Positions 25,147 through 34,468 are shown, counted from the stretch's first letter. The stretch is 64,000 nt of DNA from an uncultured Pelagibacteraceae bacterium (GCA_902629575.1 CACORJ010000002.1:82512-146511); one strand, 5' to 3'. Translations and numbers: made by a program. The notes: generated from the letters alone by a model not told the origin.

Positions 25147-26250
25147 ATGAAAATTGAACTTGAACAAAACAAAGTTTTCTTCAAAAATGGATCTGAGAAA
25201 AAAGAGATACATCCATTTTGGTTAAGAGAAAGAGTAAATGGAGAAGAATATTTAGATAAAGGAACTCAACAAAGACTATTTGATCCAACTTTCTTAAATA
25301 ATGATATTTCTATTAATAAAGCAAATATCAGTGAAAATTTTCTTGAAATAAATTTTAATGACGGTGTCAATTCAAAATTAGAGATTGAAAAAATCACATC
25401 AGAATTTTCCAAAGAGGATGTGGTTATTAAATCAATAGAAAAACAAAAATGGGACTCTTCTCTTAAAAATATAAAAAATTTTAAATTTCAAGAAAATTTT
25501 TATGACAGTAGAGAAATGTATGAGTTGTTAGTCTCATTTTATAAATATGGATTTGTAATTATAAAGGATGTTCCATCTACAAAAAATTACATTGTTGATT
25601 TTGCGAATTCTATAGGAAGTGTTAGAAGAACGAATTTTGGAGAATATTTTGATGTAAAATCAAAACCAGATCCTAATGATCTTGCATACACATCATTAGC
25701 TTTAGCTCCTCATACAGATAATCCATACAGAAATCCTGTGCCATGCATTCAGCTCTTACATTGTATAGAGAGTAAAGTGACTGGGGGGCTATCTACTCTA
25801 GTAGATGGATTCACTGTTACTGAAGATTTGAAAAAAGAAAACCCTGATTTTTATAAAATATTAACAGAGGTCAAAGTTAGATTCAGATTTATTGACAAAG
25901 AAGTAATATTGGAAACAATTTGCCCATTAATTGAGCTAGATGAAAATAACAGTTTTAAACAAGTAAGATTTAGCCCAAGGCTAGATTATGTTCCTATTTT
26001 AGATAAAGAAAAATTAGATCTTTATTATCAAGCAAGGAAAAAATTATCAGAAATGTATAATTCTGAAAAATATAGAATTGAATTTAAACTCAAACCAAAA
26101 GATTTAATGATGATGGATAACCATAGACTGCTACATGGAAGAACATCTTACGAAACCAAAGAAGGTGAAAGATATTTACAAGGCTGTTATATCGATTACG
26201 ATAGCTCAGAAGGTAAACTTAGACACTTAAAAAGAAAATTTAATCTTTAA
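25147..26250 (+). CDS. Gamma-butyrobetaine dioxygenase-like Fe(II)/2-oxoglutarate oxygenase (TauD/TfdA family)
   Basis: 367 residues. The N-terminal DUF971-like domain has HPFWLRERVNGEEYLD, typical of BBOX/TMLH-type enzymes. The TauD domain carries the iron ligands His189 and Asp191 in LAPHTDNPYRNPVP and the distal His at about 330 in RLLHGRTSY, with the 2OG-binding Arg near 342 in GERYLQG. This architecture hydroxylates quaternary or methylated amines such as gamma-butyrobetaine; the substrate here is unproven. It stands alone and overlaps the stop of the convergent azoreductase-like gene by 11 bases. Confidence 0.85.
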   Translation: MKIELEQNKVFFKNGSEKKEIHPFWLRERVNGEEYLDKGTQQRLFDPTFLNNDISINKANISENFLEINFNDGVNSKLEIEKITSEFSKEDVVIKSIEKQKWDSSLKNIKNFKFQENFYDSREMYELLVSFYKYGFVIIKDVPSTKNYIVDFANSIGSVRRTNFGEYFDVKSKPDPNDLAYTSLALAPHTDNPYRNPVPCIQLLHCIESKVTGGLSTLVDGFTVTEDLKKENPDFYKILTEVKVRFRFIDKEVILETICPLIELDENNSFKQVRFSPRLDYVPILDKEKLDLYYQARKKLSEMYNSEKYRIEFKLKPKDLMMMDNHRLLHGRTSYETKEGERYLQGCYIDYDSSEGKLRHLKRKFNL

Positions 26251-26827
26251 ACAAATTTTCAATTTGTTTTTCAGCTTGAATAATTGATTTCTCATAATCA
26301 ATTGACATTTGATCTGCTGAAATAGTTTGGATATTTTTTATTCCAAAAAAATTTAGCACATGTTTTAACCATGGTGTCAAATAATCATCTTTACCTCCAA
26401 TTTTTGTTCCTCCAGAGGTAATAACTAGATATACTTTTTTATCTTCTAGCAAACCAATTTGTTTTCCGTCAGATGAATATTTAAAAGTTGACTTAACTCT
26501 AGCTGCAAGATCAGACCAAGCTTTTAAAGTAGCAGGAGGACCAAAATTATAAATTGGTGTAGAAATAATTACTATATCACTTTCTTTCAATTCTTTCACC
26601 AATTTATCTGAAAGTTCAAACATTTTCTTATGTTGTTTAGTTCTTTCATTATCGGGTATCGACATTCCTGACTCTGTTAAACCCGCTACAAAAAGCATTT
26701 CATCATCTAAATCTCTATATATAATTTTATCACCAGGCTTTTTTATTTTATCTAACAATTTTTTTGCTAATGCCCTTGAAGTTGAGCCTTTTTTTCTAGC
26801 ACTAGAGTCAATTTGATATATTTTCAT
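26240..26827 (-). CDS. azoR: FMN-dependent NADH-azoreductase-like flavodoxin-fold protein
   Basis: 195 residues. IYQIDSSARKKGSTSRALAKKLLD is the FMN phosphate loop of the AzoR/NAD(P)H quinone reductase family, followed by STPIYNFGPPATLKAWSDL and VITSGGTKIGGKDDYLTPWLKHVLNFFG. These enzymes reduce quinones and azo compounds with two electrons using NADH. It lies upstream-to-downstream after ccdA on the same strand with a 9-base gap, so it may be read from the same transcript. The natural substrate is probably a quinone. Confidence 0.85.
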   Translation of the reverse strand: MKIYQIDSSARKKGSTSRALAKKLLDKIKKPGDKIIYRDLDDEMLFVAGLTESGMSIPDNERTKQHKKMFELSDKLVKELKESDIVIISTPIYNFGPPATLKAWSDLAARVKSTFKYSSDGKQIGLLEDKKVYLVITSGGTKIGGKDDYLTPWLKHVLNFFGIKNIQTISADQMSIDYEKSIIQAEKQIENLFKD

Positions 26828-26836
26828 GTAATATAA

Positions 26837-27544
26837 TTAACCTAAATCTTGTAAAAAAGGAAAAAATTCTAATAAATAAAAACCTAATATTTGAAGTTTG
26901 TCTATTAGAATTAAAATACCCGTCAACATTAAAATAATACCACCAATTTTTGTAATTAAATTTATATTTTTTTTAAAATTTTTTGAAAATATGAGAAATT
27001 TCTGTATCAAAGCTCCTGATATAATAAAAGGAATTGCTAAACCGATTGAATAAAAAGAAAGCAAAATAACAGCTTTATTTAAAGTATCTTCAATAGCAGC
27101 TAAAGTTAAAATAGATCCTAATATTGGACCTATACAAGGTGTCCACCCAAAACCAAAAGCGAGACCTATCACATAAGGAAAAAAAATATTACTTGATTTT
27201 TTTGCCTCAAATCTTTTTTCAAAATTTAAAAAAGGTAAATTAATTATCCCAATTATTTGAAGAGAAAATAAAATTATTACTATTCCTGCTATAATTCTTA
27301 AAATTTCTGAGTTTTGTAAAAATGTTTGGCCAATAATTGATGCAGAAGCTCCTAGAATTATAAAAACAGTTGAAAAACCAGTGCAAAATAAGACTAAAGA
27401 AAATATATTAATTTTTTTTGAAGTGATAACTTCTTGAAGTGATTGGCCAGTAACATAAGAGACATAACCTGGTATCAAAGGCAAAACACATGGAGACAAA
27501 AAACTCACTAATCCTGCAATAAAAGCAATTAAATATTCCATCAT
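26837..27544 (-). CDS. ccdA: Cytochrome c biogenesis protein CcdA
   Basis: 235 residues with six membrane helices. The two redox cysteines appear in the standard places: SFLSPCVLPLIPGY in helix 1 and FGWTPCIGPILG in helix 4. CcdA carries electrons from cytoplasmic thioredoxin across the membrane to periplasmic thiol proteins for cytochrome c maturation. The second Met is an equally possible start. Its gene starts right at the ppc stop (27545), so it is coupled to ppc. No periplasmic thioredoxin partner is adjacent. Confidence 0.93.
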   Translation of the reverse strand: MMEYLIAFIAGLVSFLSPCVLPLIPGYVSYVTGQSLQEVITSKKINIFSLVLFCTGFSTVFIILGASASIIGQTFLQNSEILRIIAGIVIILFSLQIIGIINLPFLNFEKRFEAKKSSNIFFPYVIGLAFGFGWTPCIGPILGSILTLAAIEDTLNKAVILLSFYSIGLAIPFIISGALIQKFLIFSKNFKKNINLITKIGGIILMLTGILILIDKLQILGFYLLEFFPFLQDLG

Positions 27545-30232
27545 TTATCCAGTATTTTTCATTGCTGCTGATATACCGGCTATAGAGGTCAATAAAGCAT
27601 CATTCAAAAATTTTTTATTCTCAGTATTTTTATCTTTTTTTAATTTTTTAATCACAATTGGCTGAATTATATTTAGCACTTCAGAATATATATTTCTTAC
27701 AATAACAGATGTCCTAAACTGTTTTCTAGATTTTATTATTTCTTTTGGTGTAATCTTTTTATTTAATCTTTTTATAACGTCAAATTGAAATCTTAATTTT
27801 TTGCCTACTCTTTTTAAACTCTCATCAGCAAGATATTCTTCATAAATTTTGGATATCTCTGGATCAGCTTTAGAGATAACCATATCCAACATATCGAGCA
27901 TAGAGTTAAAAAAGGGCCAGTTTCTCTCCATGTCATAAAGGGTTTTTCGAAATTGTTTGATATATGAGTATCTTAATGCCTCTGCGCTTCCTAACCAAGC
28001 TGGTAGCATTAGTCTAATCTGTGTCCAGGCAAAAACCCACGGTATTGCTCTTAAACTTTTTATATTATCAACATTTTTTCTTTTAGATGGTCTAGATCCA
28101 ATTGAAAGTTTCCCTAATGCTCTGTGTGGAGTAACTGTTTCAAAATATTTTATAAAATCTGAACTTTGATTTATATTTTTTCTATAAGAGTTTTTTGAAA
28201 TTTCTGACATTTTTTCGATCAATGATCTCCAGTCATTTTTTGGATAAGGTGGTGGATTTAAAGTCGCCTCTGTCACTGCACCTATATAACTACATAAATT
28301 ATATTTAGCTAGCGGCTCATATCCATATTTTTGCTGAATTACTTCTCCTTGATCTGTAATTCTTATTTTACCATTAACAGAGTTTGGGGGTTGTGATCTT
28401 AAAGTTGCTTGAATTGGGCCGCCTCCTCTTCCTGCTGAACCTCCTCTTCCATGAAAAAATGTAATGTTAATATTAAATTTTTTACCTAATTTAATTATCT
28501 CCTCTTGTGCTTTGTATTGATGCCAACTTGCACAAATTTTTCCAGCATCTTTACTTGAATCTGAATACCCAATCATAACTTCTTGATTATTTCTAATTAA
28601 TTTCCTGTACCAGGATTGAGAAAATAAACTTTCCATTATCTCTTTAGCATTAATTAGATCATCTAAAGTTTCAAACAAAGGAACAACTCTAAGTTTTTTT
28701 TTTATATTTGCCTCTTTCTGTAAAAAAGATACTGATAAAATGTCAGAGGCTGAGGTAGTCATTGAAATTACATAAGCTCCTAAACATTCAGCTGGCTCAT
28801 TAGCTAATATTTTAAAAGTTGACCAAACTTCTTTATTTTCTTTATTTTTAAATTGAAATTCTTTAATTTGATTTTTTTTTGAACTTAATTTATGTCTTAA
28901 AAATTCGATTTTTTCCTTTTCACTCATTTCTAAATATTCTTTATTAAATTTTTTTTTAACAAATTCTGATATTAACTGACTATGTCTTGAGGATTCTTGC
29001 CTTATATCTAATCTAGCAAGATTTATACCAAAACACTTAGCTCTTCTCATAAGATCTAATAGTTCACCACTAGCTATATTTTCGTTTTGATTTTGCTCTA
29101 ATGACTCTCTGACTATTCTTAAAGGCTTTAATATCTCTTCTCTTGAATGAAGTAATTTTTTTTGATCTAAAGGTTTATTGTGGACTAAATGTTGTTCAAT
29201 AGATCTATGTGTTACTCTCATTTTATCTCTTAATGGTCTTAAAAAGACTCTGTAAGGCTCATACGATTTGCCAACTTTACGTAAGATTTTTTTTGAACAT
29301 TTTTCCATTGAGTAAGATCTAATTATTTTGGTTAATGCTTTCTCATATAATTTAGCAGCCTCCCATCTAGATAATAAAATTACATCCTTTGTTACTTTTG
29401 CTGTAACATTTGGGTTCCCATCTCTATCTCCTCCCATCCATGAACCAAATTCAATTGGGTTAAAATTTTTGGGTAATCCTTTATCCATATTCTTCAGAAA
29501 AATTGAATTTAATCTTCGATAAACTTTTGGAATAGTGTCCCAAAGACTATCTTCAATAATTGCTAGTCCCCATCTTGCTTCATCATACGGTGATGGTTTG
29601 GAGCGTTTAAGGTCATCTGTATTCCAGATTATTGTCAATTCATCAAATAATTTTTTATCTAATATTCTTAATTTAGATGGAAAAGCTTTGAAAAGTTCTC
29701 TTTGTTCAAGTAACTCAATTATTTTATGATATTTTTGAATTAACGTTCTTCTTTTGACCTCAGTAGGGTGAGCTGTTAATACTATTCCAATATTTAAATT
29801 TTTAGCTGTATCATAGATCTTACCTTCAGAAATATTTTTATTATCAAAAAGATTCTCAAATATTTCTTCTATAAATAAGTTGTTCTTTGCAATTTTTTTT
29901 TTGTTATTTTCGTACTCATTTAAACTTCTTGAGGCATCTATTAATTCTGCTAAATTAATAAAATTCATAAAATGGGTAAATGCTCTTGTTAATTTTAAAG
30001 TATTTTTCGGACTAAGATTTTTTATTGCTCTTATAACTTTTCTATTTGTTTGATTTAAATTTGGATTAATTTTATTTGCTTTGGATAATTTTCTTACTTT
30101 TTCAACCAATTCAAAGAAATTTTTACCTTCTTGGAATTTAATTACTTTGCCTAAAATATTGCCTAAATATCTAACATCTTCTCTTAGAAGTTTTGTGGGA
30201 ATTCTCTCATAATATAAATCTCGTTTTTGCAT
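27545..30232 (-). CDS. ppc: Phosphoenolpyruvate carboxylase
   Basis: 895 residues, the usual size. The catalytic His lies in VLTAHPTEVKRRTL, the Arg/Gly active-site loop is FHGRGGSAGRGGGP, and GYSDSSKDAGKICASWHQYKAQ is the second signature. It carboxylates PEP to oxaloacetate, an anaplerotic reaction. It ends with the conserved C-terminal AAMKNTG, so it is complete. It lies between an SSADH-like gene (27 bases upstream) and ccdA (no gap), all leftward. Confidence 0.97.
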   Translation of the reverse strand: MQKRDLYYERIPTKLLREDVRYLGNILGKVIKFQEGKNFFELVEKVRKLSKANKINPNLNQTNRKVIRAIKNLSPKNTLKLTRAFTHFMNFINLAELIDASRSLNEYENNKKKIAKNNLFIEEIFENLFDNKNISEGKIYDTAKNLNIGIVLTAHPTEVKRRTLIQKYHKIIELLEQRELFKAFPSKLRILDKKLFDELTIIWNTDDLKRSKPSPYDEARWGLAIIEDSLWDTIPKVYRRLNSIFLKNMDKGLPKNFNPIEFGSWMGGDRDGNPNVTAKVTKDVILLSRWEAAKLYEKALTKIIRSYSMEKCSKKILRKVGKSYEPYRVFLRPLRDKMRVTHRSIEQHLVHNKPLDQKKLLHSREEILKPLRIVRESLEQNQNENIASGELLDLMRRAKCFGINLARLDIRQESSRHSQLISEFVKKKFNKEYLEMSEKEKIEFLRHKLSSKKNQIKEFQFKNKENKEVWSTFKILANEPAECLGAYVISMTTSASDILSVSFLQKEANIKKKLRVVPLFETLDDLINAKEIMESLFSQSWYRKLIRNNQEVMIGYSDSSKDAGKICASWHQYKAQEEIIKLGKKFNINITFFHGRGGSAGRGGGPIQATLRSQPPNSVNGKIRITDQGEVIQQKYGYEPLAKYNLCSYIGAVTEATLNPPPYPKNDWRSLIEKMSEISKNSYRKNINQSSDFIKYFETVTPHRALGKLSIGSRPSKRKNVDNIKSLRAIPWVFAWTQIRLMLPAWLGSAEALRYSYIKQFRKTLYDMERNWPFFNSMLDMLDMVISKADPEISKIYEEYLADESLKRVGKKLRFQFDVIKRLNKKITPKEIIKSRKQFRTSVIVRNIYSEVLNIIQPIVIKKLKKDKNTENKKFLNDALLTSIAGISAAMKNTG

Positions 30233-30259
30233 TATTTAAAATAAATCAATTTTGAATTA

Positions 30260-31702
30260 CTATCCTCTAATACCCATATGTGTATATTTAACATTCAAAT
30301 AGTCTTTGATTGCCTCTGAGCCTCCCTCTCTTCCATATCCACTTTGTTTAATTCCACCAAATGGTGCTTCAGCAATTGCTATCATCCCTGTGTTAACTCC
30401 TACACTTCCAGTTTCAAGTTGCTCAGAAGCAAGATGAGCTGTTTCCATAGAATTAGTGCAAACATAGCTACACAAACCAAGTTCATGATTATTTGCTCTT
30501 TGAATAACTTCATCGAAGGATTTAAATGAAAGAATGGGTACCAGTGGTCCAAATGGTTCTTGTTTCATTATAGTAAAATCATCTTTCACATTATCAAAAA
30601 TTGTTGGTTCATAAAAAAAACCTTTGTTAAATCCAGCTGGTCTTTTTCCACCTAATAAAACTTTAGCACCCTCCTGTATTGTTTTTTCTACAAGATCTTC
30701 TATCTCATTTAATCTTTTTTTTGTTGTTAATGGACCAAGCTGTGTATTTGGATCCATTCCATCACCAATTTTTAATTTTTTTGTTTTATCCATAAATAAA
30801 TTTACAAATTCTTCTTTTTTATTCTCATGAATATAAAATCTATTAGGAGAAATACATACTTGGCCGTTATTTCTAAATTTAGCTGCAATAGCTATTTCAG
30901 CTGCTTTTTTAATATCTGCATCATCAAAAACAATAAAAGGTGAATGACCACTTAGCTCCATGGTAACTCTTTGGACTTTATCAGCAGCTTGTTTTAAAAT
31001 GAGTTTTCCTACTCTTGATGATCCAGTAATAGAAATTTTCTTAATAACATCAGAGGAAATCAATTGTTGCGCAATACTTGGTGGGTCGCCCGATAATAAA
31101 TTAACAACACCTGGTGGAACTCCACATTCTCTACATATATCAACCATTTCCATCACAACTCCTGGGGTAATAATATCAGGTTTAATAATAACTGAACATC
31201 CTGCTGCTAAAGCAGTTGAAATTTTTCTAGCTGATAAAACAGCTGGGAAGTTCCAAGGAGTTAAAGCCGCCACAACACCAACTGGCTGATAATAAACATG
31301 AACTCTAGTATCTTCCAATCTGCTTTCAACTGTTTGACCATAAATTCTTTTTGTTTCTTCTGCGTTCCATTCAAAGATATCTGCTGCACCACTAATTTCT
31401 CCTTTGGCCTCTAATAAAGGTTTTCCGACTTCAAGAGTCATCCATTTAGCCAGAACATTTTGCTTTTCTCTAATTTTGTCTGCAATTTTTCTTATAATAT
31501 ATGCTCTTTGCCATGGTGCTGTTTTTTTCCAAACTTTTAATCCTGTAGCTGCAGATTTAAGAGCAGAATCAATATCTTCTGTAGTAGCTTTAGATGCATG
31601 ACCTATAATTTCCTCATTAGCAGGATTAATCACTTCATAAGTTCCTTTGTCTGAAGATTGTTGCCACTTACCATTTATAAATTGACCGAATTTTTCGTAC
31701 AT
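30260..31702 (-). CDS. gabD: Succinate-semialdehyde dehydrogenase-like aldehyde dehydrogenase
   Basis: 480 residues of the ALDH superfamily. Catalytic residues are visible: the Asn in LTPWNFPAV, the Glu in MELSGHSPF and the Cys in NNGQVCISPNRF. The overall pattern (GQFINGKW at the start, GIKQSGYGREGG at the end) is that of the GabD/SSADH group, oxidising succinate semialdehyde or a close aldehyde with NAD(P). The GELSGH variant in place of LGG suggests the substrate may differ from succinate semialdehyde. It heads a leftward group with ppc and ccdA and has a hairpin in its leader (31707-31729). Confidence 0.82.
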   Translation of the reverse strand: MYEKFGQFINGKWQQSSDKGTYEVINPANEEIIGHASKATTEDIDSALKSAATGLKVWKKTAPWQRAYIIRKIADKIREKQNVLAKWMTLEVGKPLLEAKGEISGAADIFEWNAEETKRIYGQTVESRLEDTRVHVYYQPVGVVAALTPWNFPAVLSARKISTALAAGCSVIIKPDIITPGVVMEMVDICRECGVPPGVVNLLSGDPPSIAQQLISSDVIKKISITGSSRVGKLILKQAADKVQRVTMELSGHSPFIVFDDADIKKAAEIAIAAKFRNNGQVCISPNRFYIHENKKEEFVNLFMDKTKKLKIGDGMDPNTQLGPLTTKKRLNEIEDLVEKTIQEGAKVLLGGKRPAGFNKGFFYEPTIFDNVKDDFTIMKQEPFGPLVPILSFKSFDEVIQRANNHELGLCSYVCTNSMETAHLASEQLETGSVGVNTGMIAIAEAPFGGIKQSGYGREGGSEAIKDYLNVKYTHMGIRG

Positions 31703-31706
31703 AACT

Positions 31707-31729
31707 CAATCTAACACCACATTAGGTTG
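31707..31729 (-). promoter_or_regulatory. Inverted repeat in the gabD leader
   Basis: CAATCTAA (31707-31714) and TTAGGTTG (31722-31729) form an 8-bp stem with one G-U pair and a 7-base loop, beginning 5 bases upstream of the gabD start at 31702. It might be an operator half-site pair or an mRNA hairpin close to the ribosome binding site. The remainder of the 103-base gap to the GYD gene shows only that gene's AGGAGG site near 31796-31801. Confidence 0.35.
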
Positions 31730-31805
31730 TGTCTACTATGTAATTTTTGCACATTAATAAATTCAAATTCAATGATATTATATATTTTAAAAAAAAGGAG
31801 GATTA

Positions 31806-32132
31806 ATGGCTAGATACTTTGTAATGGGTAATTATACAGCGAAAGCTTTTCAGGGTTTTATTAAAGATCCAAGTCAAGATAGATCTGCTGCAGTTAAAGC
31901 GCTTACTGAGTCGGCGGGGGGTAAATTAGAGTCATTTGCTATAACAAGAGGTCAATATGATTTCTGCGCAGTGACATCTGGTAATATGCCTTTTGAAAAT
32001 TTTGCTGGTGTAAAATTAGCTGTAGAGGCAAGTGGTACAGTGGAAAATATGATTATCCTTGAAGAAATGGATATGAATAAAGCTGCTGAACAAGCTGCGA
32101 AATCTATGGCTGGTTATAAACCTGCAGGTTAA
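31806..32132 (+). CDS. GYD domain protein
   Basis: 108 residues. A dimeric alpha-beta-barrel (GYD) domain: first strand RYFVMGNYTAKA, helix RSAAVKALTESAGGKLESF, then RGQYDFCAVTSGNMP and a C-terminal helix with an Ala-rich tail. GYD proteins are small, probably ligand-binding proteins of unknown role. A very strong AGGAGG ribosome binding site precedes it, and a clear terminator follows, so it is a single-gene unit that may be highly expressed. Confidence 0.8.
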   Translation: MARYFVMGNYTAKAFQGFIKDPSQDRSAAVKALTESAGGKLESFAITRGQYDFCAVTSGNMPFENFAGVKLAVEASGTVENMIILEEMDMNKAAEQAAKSMAGYKPAG

Positions 32133-32139
32133 ATAAAAT

Positions 32140-32171
32140 AAACTTCCAGTTGCGGACTGGAAGTTTTATTT
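32140..32171 (+). terminator. Intrinsic terminator after the GYD gene
   Basis: An 11-bp stem (32140-32150 with 32156-32166, core AACTTCCAGT/ACTGGAAGTT) and a 5-base loop TGCGG, followed by T-rich sequence. It lies 8 bases after the GYD stop and could also serve the convergent DUF779 gene from the other side, as A-rich sequence precedes the stem. Confidence 0.8.
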
Positions 32172-32190
32172 GATTTTATTATTAAAAAAA

Positions 32191-32544
32191 TTAATTTTTT
32201 TTAGTTTCATTATCAACAACTAAACAAATCTCAGATTTTGTCAGAAACCTTTTTCCTGTTCCATTATCTAATGAAAACATTCCACCAATACCTTTTACAG
32301 CATCTATAGTTAAATCAGTATGTTTCCACTTTTCGTATTGATCATCATTCATATAAAAAGGTACACCACCGATTTCGCCTAATTTTACATCACTACTACC
32401 AACCATGTACTCGTTTCTAGGATAACACATTGGTGCACTTCCATCACAACAGCCTCCCGATTGATGGAATAAAAGTTCATCTCCATGTTGAGCTTTAAGC
32501 TCTTCGATAAGTTTTAATGCTGAGTCTGTTGCTTTTACTTTCAT
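32191..32544 (-). CDS. DUF779 protein (aldehyde dehydrogenase partner)
   Basis: About 117 residues from the ATG at 32542-32544 (MKVKATDSALKLIEELKAQ). A longer frame begins 33 bases upstream at 32577, but those 11 codons are made of the terminator hairpin, so I prefer the internal start. HQSGGCCDGSAPMCYPRNEY is the cysteine-rich DUF779 signature. DUF779 genes typically sit beside NAD-dependent aldehyde dehydrogenases of the ExaC/AcoD type, as here, and may help their maturation or redox state; the function is unproven. Its expression must cope with an intrinsic terminator immediately before its start. Confidence 0.78.
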   Translation of the reverse strand: MKVKATDSALKLIEELKAQHGDELLFHQSGGCCDGSAPMCYPRNEYMVGSSDVKLGEIGGVPFYMNDDQYEKWKHTDLTIDAVKGIGGMFSLDNGTGKRFLTKSEICLVVDNETKKN

Positions 32545-32577
32545 AAAAAATATGGCCCGTGATTCCTCACGGGCCAT
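32545..32577 (-). terminator. Intrinsic terminator/hairpin at the DUF779 start codon
   Basis: Read on the minus strand, a perfect 11-bp stem (32577-32567 with 32562-32552) closes a 4-base loop and is followed by a run of six T (32550-32545), then the DUF779 ATG. It lies 18 bases after the aldehyde dehydrogenase stop. It should terminate most transcription from that gene, and in any readthrough transcript the stem occupies the position of the DUF779 ribosome binding site. Confidence 0.85.
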
Positions 32578-32594
32578 TATATATAAGTTACTTT

Positions 32595-34334
32595 TTAAAA
32601 GAAGCCTAATTTTTTCTCACTGTAAGACACATGAAGATTTTTCACTTGTCTGTAATGATTAAGCATCATTTTATGTGTTTCTCTTCCAATACCAGATTGT
32701 TTGTAACCACCAAATGCAGCATGTGCAGGATAAGCGTGGTAACAGTTTGTCCAAACTCTACCGGCTTGTATTTCTCTGCCCATTCTGTAAGCGATGTTTC
32801 CATTTCTAGTCCAAACACCAGCACCTAAACCATAAAGTGTATCATTAGCAATTTCCAATGCCTCTGCTTCATCTTTAAATTTGGTTACCGATACAACTGG
32901 TCCAAAAATTTCTTCTTGGAAGATACGCATTGAATTATTACCTTCAAAAATAGTTGGCTCAATATAATTTCCTTTTTCTAAACCACTATTGATTTTAGCA
33001 ACATTTCCACCACATAGAACTTTTGCACCTTCTTTCTTACCTAAATCAAGATAAGATTTAATTTTTTCCATTTGTTCTAATGATGCCTGTGCACCAATCA
33101 TTGTTTCCATTTTCAAAGGATTATCTTGCTTGACAGCTTTAGTTCTAGCAATAGCTTTTTCCATGAATTTATCATAAATAGACTCTTGAACTAGCACTCT
33201 ACTTGGGCAAGTACAAACTTCACCTTGGTTTAAAGTGAACATTGCAAAACCTTCAAGACATTTATCAAAGAAATCATCATCTTTAGCCATGACATCTTCA
33301 AAGAAAATGTTTGGAGATTTTCCACCTAACTCTAACGTAATTGGTATTAAGTTTTGAGATGCATATTGCATGATCAATCTACCAGTCGTTGTTTCACCAG
33401 TAAAAGCAATCTTTTTGATTCTTTTAGATGATGCTAGTGGTTTACCTGCTTCCAAACCATAACCACTTACAACGTTTACTACTCCTGGAGGTAATAAGTC
33501 TCCAATGAGTTCCATAAGTAGCATGATTGATGCTGGTGTTTGCTCAGCTGGTTTTAGCACTACACAGTTACCTGCAGCTAAAGCTGGAGCAAGTTTCCAA
33601 GTTGCCATTAATAATGGAAAATTCCAAGGAATAATCTGACCAACTACACCTAGTGGTTCTGGAATGTGATAAGAATATTCGCTATTACTTATTTCTGCAA
33701 CAGAACCTTCTTCTGCTCTGATTACTCCAGCAAAATATCTCCAATGATCTATCACCAGTGGTAAATCAGCAGCCATACATTCTCTTATTGGCTTACCATT
33801 ATCTAAACATTCTGCAGTTGCTAATACATTAAGATTTTTCTCAATGACATCTGCAATTTTAAGAAGAATGTTTGATCTTTCCGTGATTGAAGTCTTACCC
33901 CAAGTTGGGAAAGCTGCGTGAGCTGCATCTAATGCAGCATCTACGTCTTTTTCATTTGATCGTGCGATCGAACAGATTACCTCATTTGAAATCGGAGAAG
34001 TATTATCGAAATACTTACCTGATTTTGGCTCCACAAACTTTCCATTTATGTAATTTCCATATTTCGATTTAAATGGAAATTTAACTTTCAAATGAGAAGT
34101 ATCTAATACAGATGACACTTTCATAGCTTCTGCACTCATTTTTTTTACTCCTCTTGTTTTTTTTGTTGATTTGAGCTTATTATTTTTTCTAGATTTTTTT
34201 GAACGTTTCTTAGTCGCAGACTTTTTTGTCCTAACTTTTTTTTTCGTTTTTATTTTTTTTCTAGATCTTTTGACCAATTTTTCTTTTCTTTTTTTGGTCT
34301 TTGGCTTTGTTTTGTTCTTTCTTTTAATAGCCAT
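32595..34334 (-). CDS. Aldehyde dehydrogenase with a 65-residue lysine/arginine-rich N-terminal tail
   Basis: 579 residues in one open frame. Residues 66-579 are a complete NAD-dependent aldehyde dehydrogenase of the AldB/ExaC/AcoD type ([32 protein letters not shown], catalytic Cys in [25 protein letters not shown]). Residues 1-65 contain 29 Lys and 8 Arg, like a histone H1-type tail. A second ATG at residue 66 (34137-34139) has a good AGAGGAG ribosome binding site encoded within the tail, so a normal-length enzyme can be made from it. The tail may be a fusion, a separately used basic peptide or dual-start product. A DUF779 gene follows, as usual for this enzyme type. Likely substrates are acetaldehyde or similar short aldehydes. 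Confidence 0.85.
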   Translation of the reverse strand: MAIKRKNKTKPKTKKRKEKLVKRSRKKIKTKKKVRTKKSATKKRSKKSRKNNKLKSTKKTRGVKKMSAEAMKVSSVLDTSHLKVKFPFKSKYGNYINGKFVEPKSGKYFDNTSPISNEVICSIARSNEKDVDAALDAAHAAFPTWGKTSITERSNILLKIADVIEKNLNVLATAECLDNGKPIRECMAADLPLVIDHWRYFAGVIRAEEGSVAEISNSEYSYHIPEPLGVVGQIIPWNFPLLMATWKLAPALAAGNCVVLKPAEQTPASIMLLMELIGDLLPPGVVNVVSGYGLEAGKPLASSKRIKKIAFTGETTTGRLIMQYASQNLIPITLELGGKSPNIFFEDVMAKDDDFFDKCLEGFAMFTLNQGEVCTCPSRVLVQESIYDKFMEKAIARTKAVKQDNPLKMETMIGAQASLEQMEKIKSYLDLGKKEGAKVLCGGNVAKINSGLEKGNYIEPTIFEGNNSMRIFQEEIFGPVVSVTKFKDEAEALEIANDTLYGLGAGVWTRNGNIAYRMGREIQAGRVWTNCYHAYPAHAAFGGYKQSGIGRETHKMMLNHYRQVKNLHVSYSEKKLGFF

Positions 34335-34390
34335 GACCTATTTAACTAACATTATTTAAGGGTGTCCAATTGTAAAAATTTAATTTTACT

Positions 34391-34426
34391 ACTTATAAGT
34401 GTATAAACACAATATATTGTGTTTAT
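34391..34426. promoter_or_regulatory. Two adjacent perfect palindromes in a divergent promoter region
   Basis: ACTTATAAGT (34391-34400) is a perfect 10-base palindrome. Two bases later lies a perfect 24-base palindrome (34403-34426) whose half-site is ATAAACACAATA. They lie between the aldehyde dehydrogenase (leftward from 34334) and a 2OG oxygenase (rightward from 34469), a 134-base gap with no other recognised element. A symmetrical site of this length suggests a dimeric repressor or activator; the regulator is unknown. Confidence 0.55.
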
Positions 34427-34468
34427 TTAAAATTTTATAATATTTTTTATTTAGTATAAATAAACATT

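Noticed and set aside
34171..34359. Open frame opposite the basic tail of the aldehyde dehydrogenase, rich in Phe and Leu
   Set aside because: It is simply the complement of Lys codons (AAA read as TTT) and has no ribosome binding site or homology.
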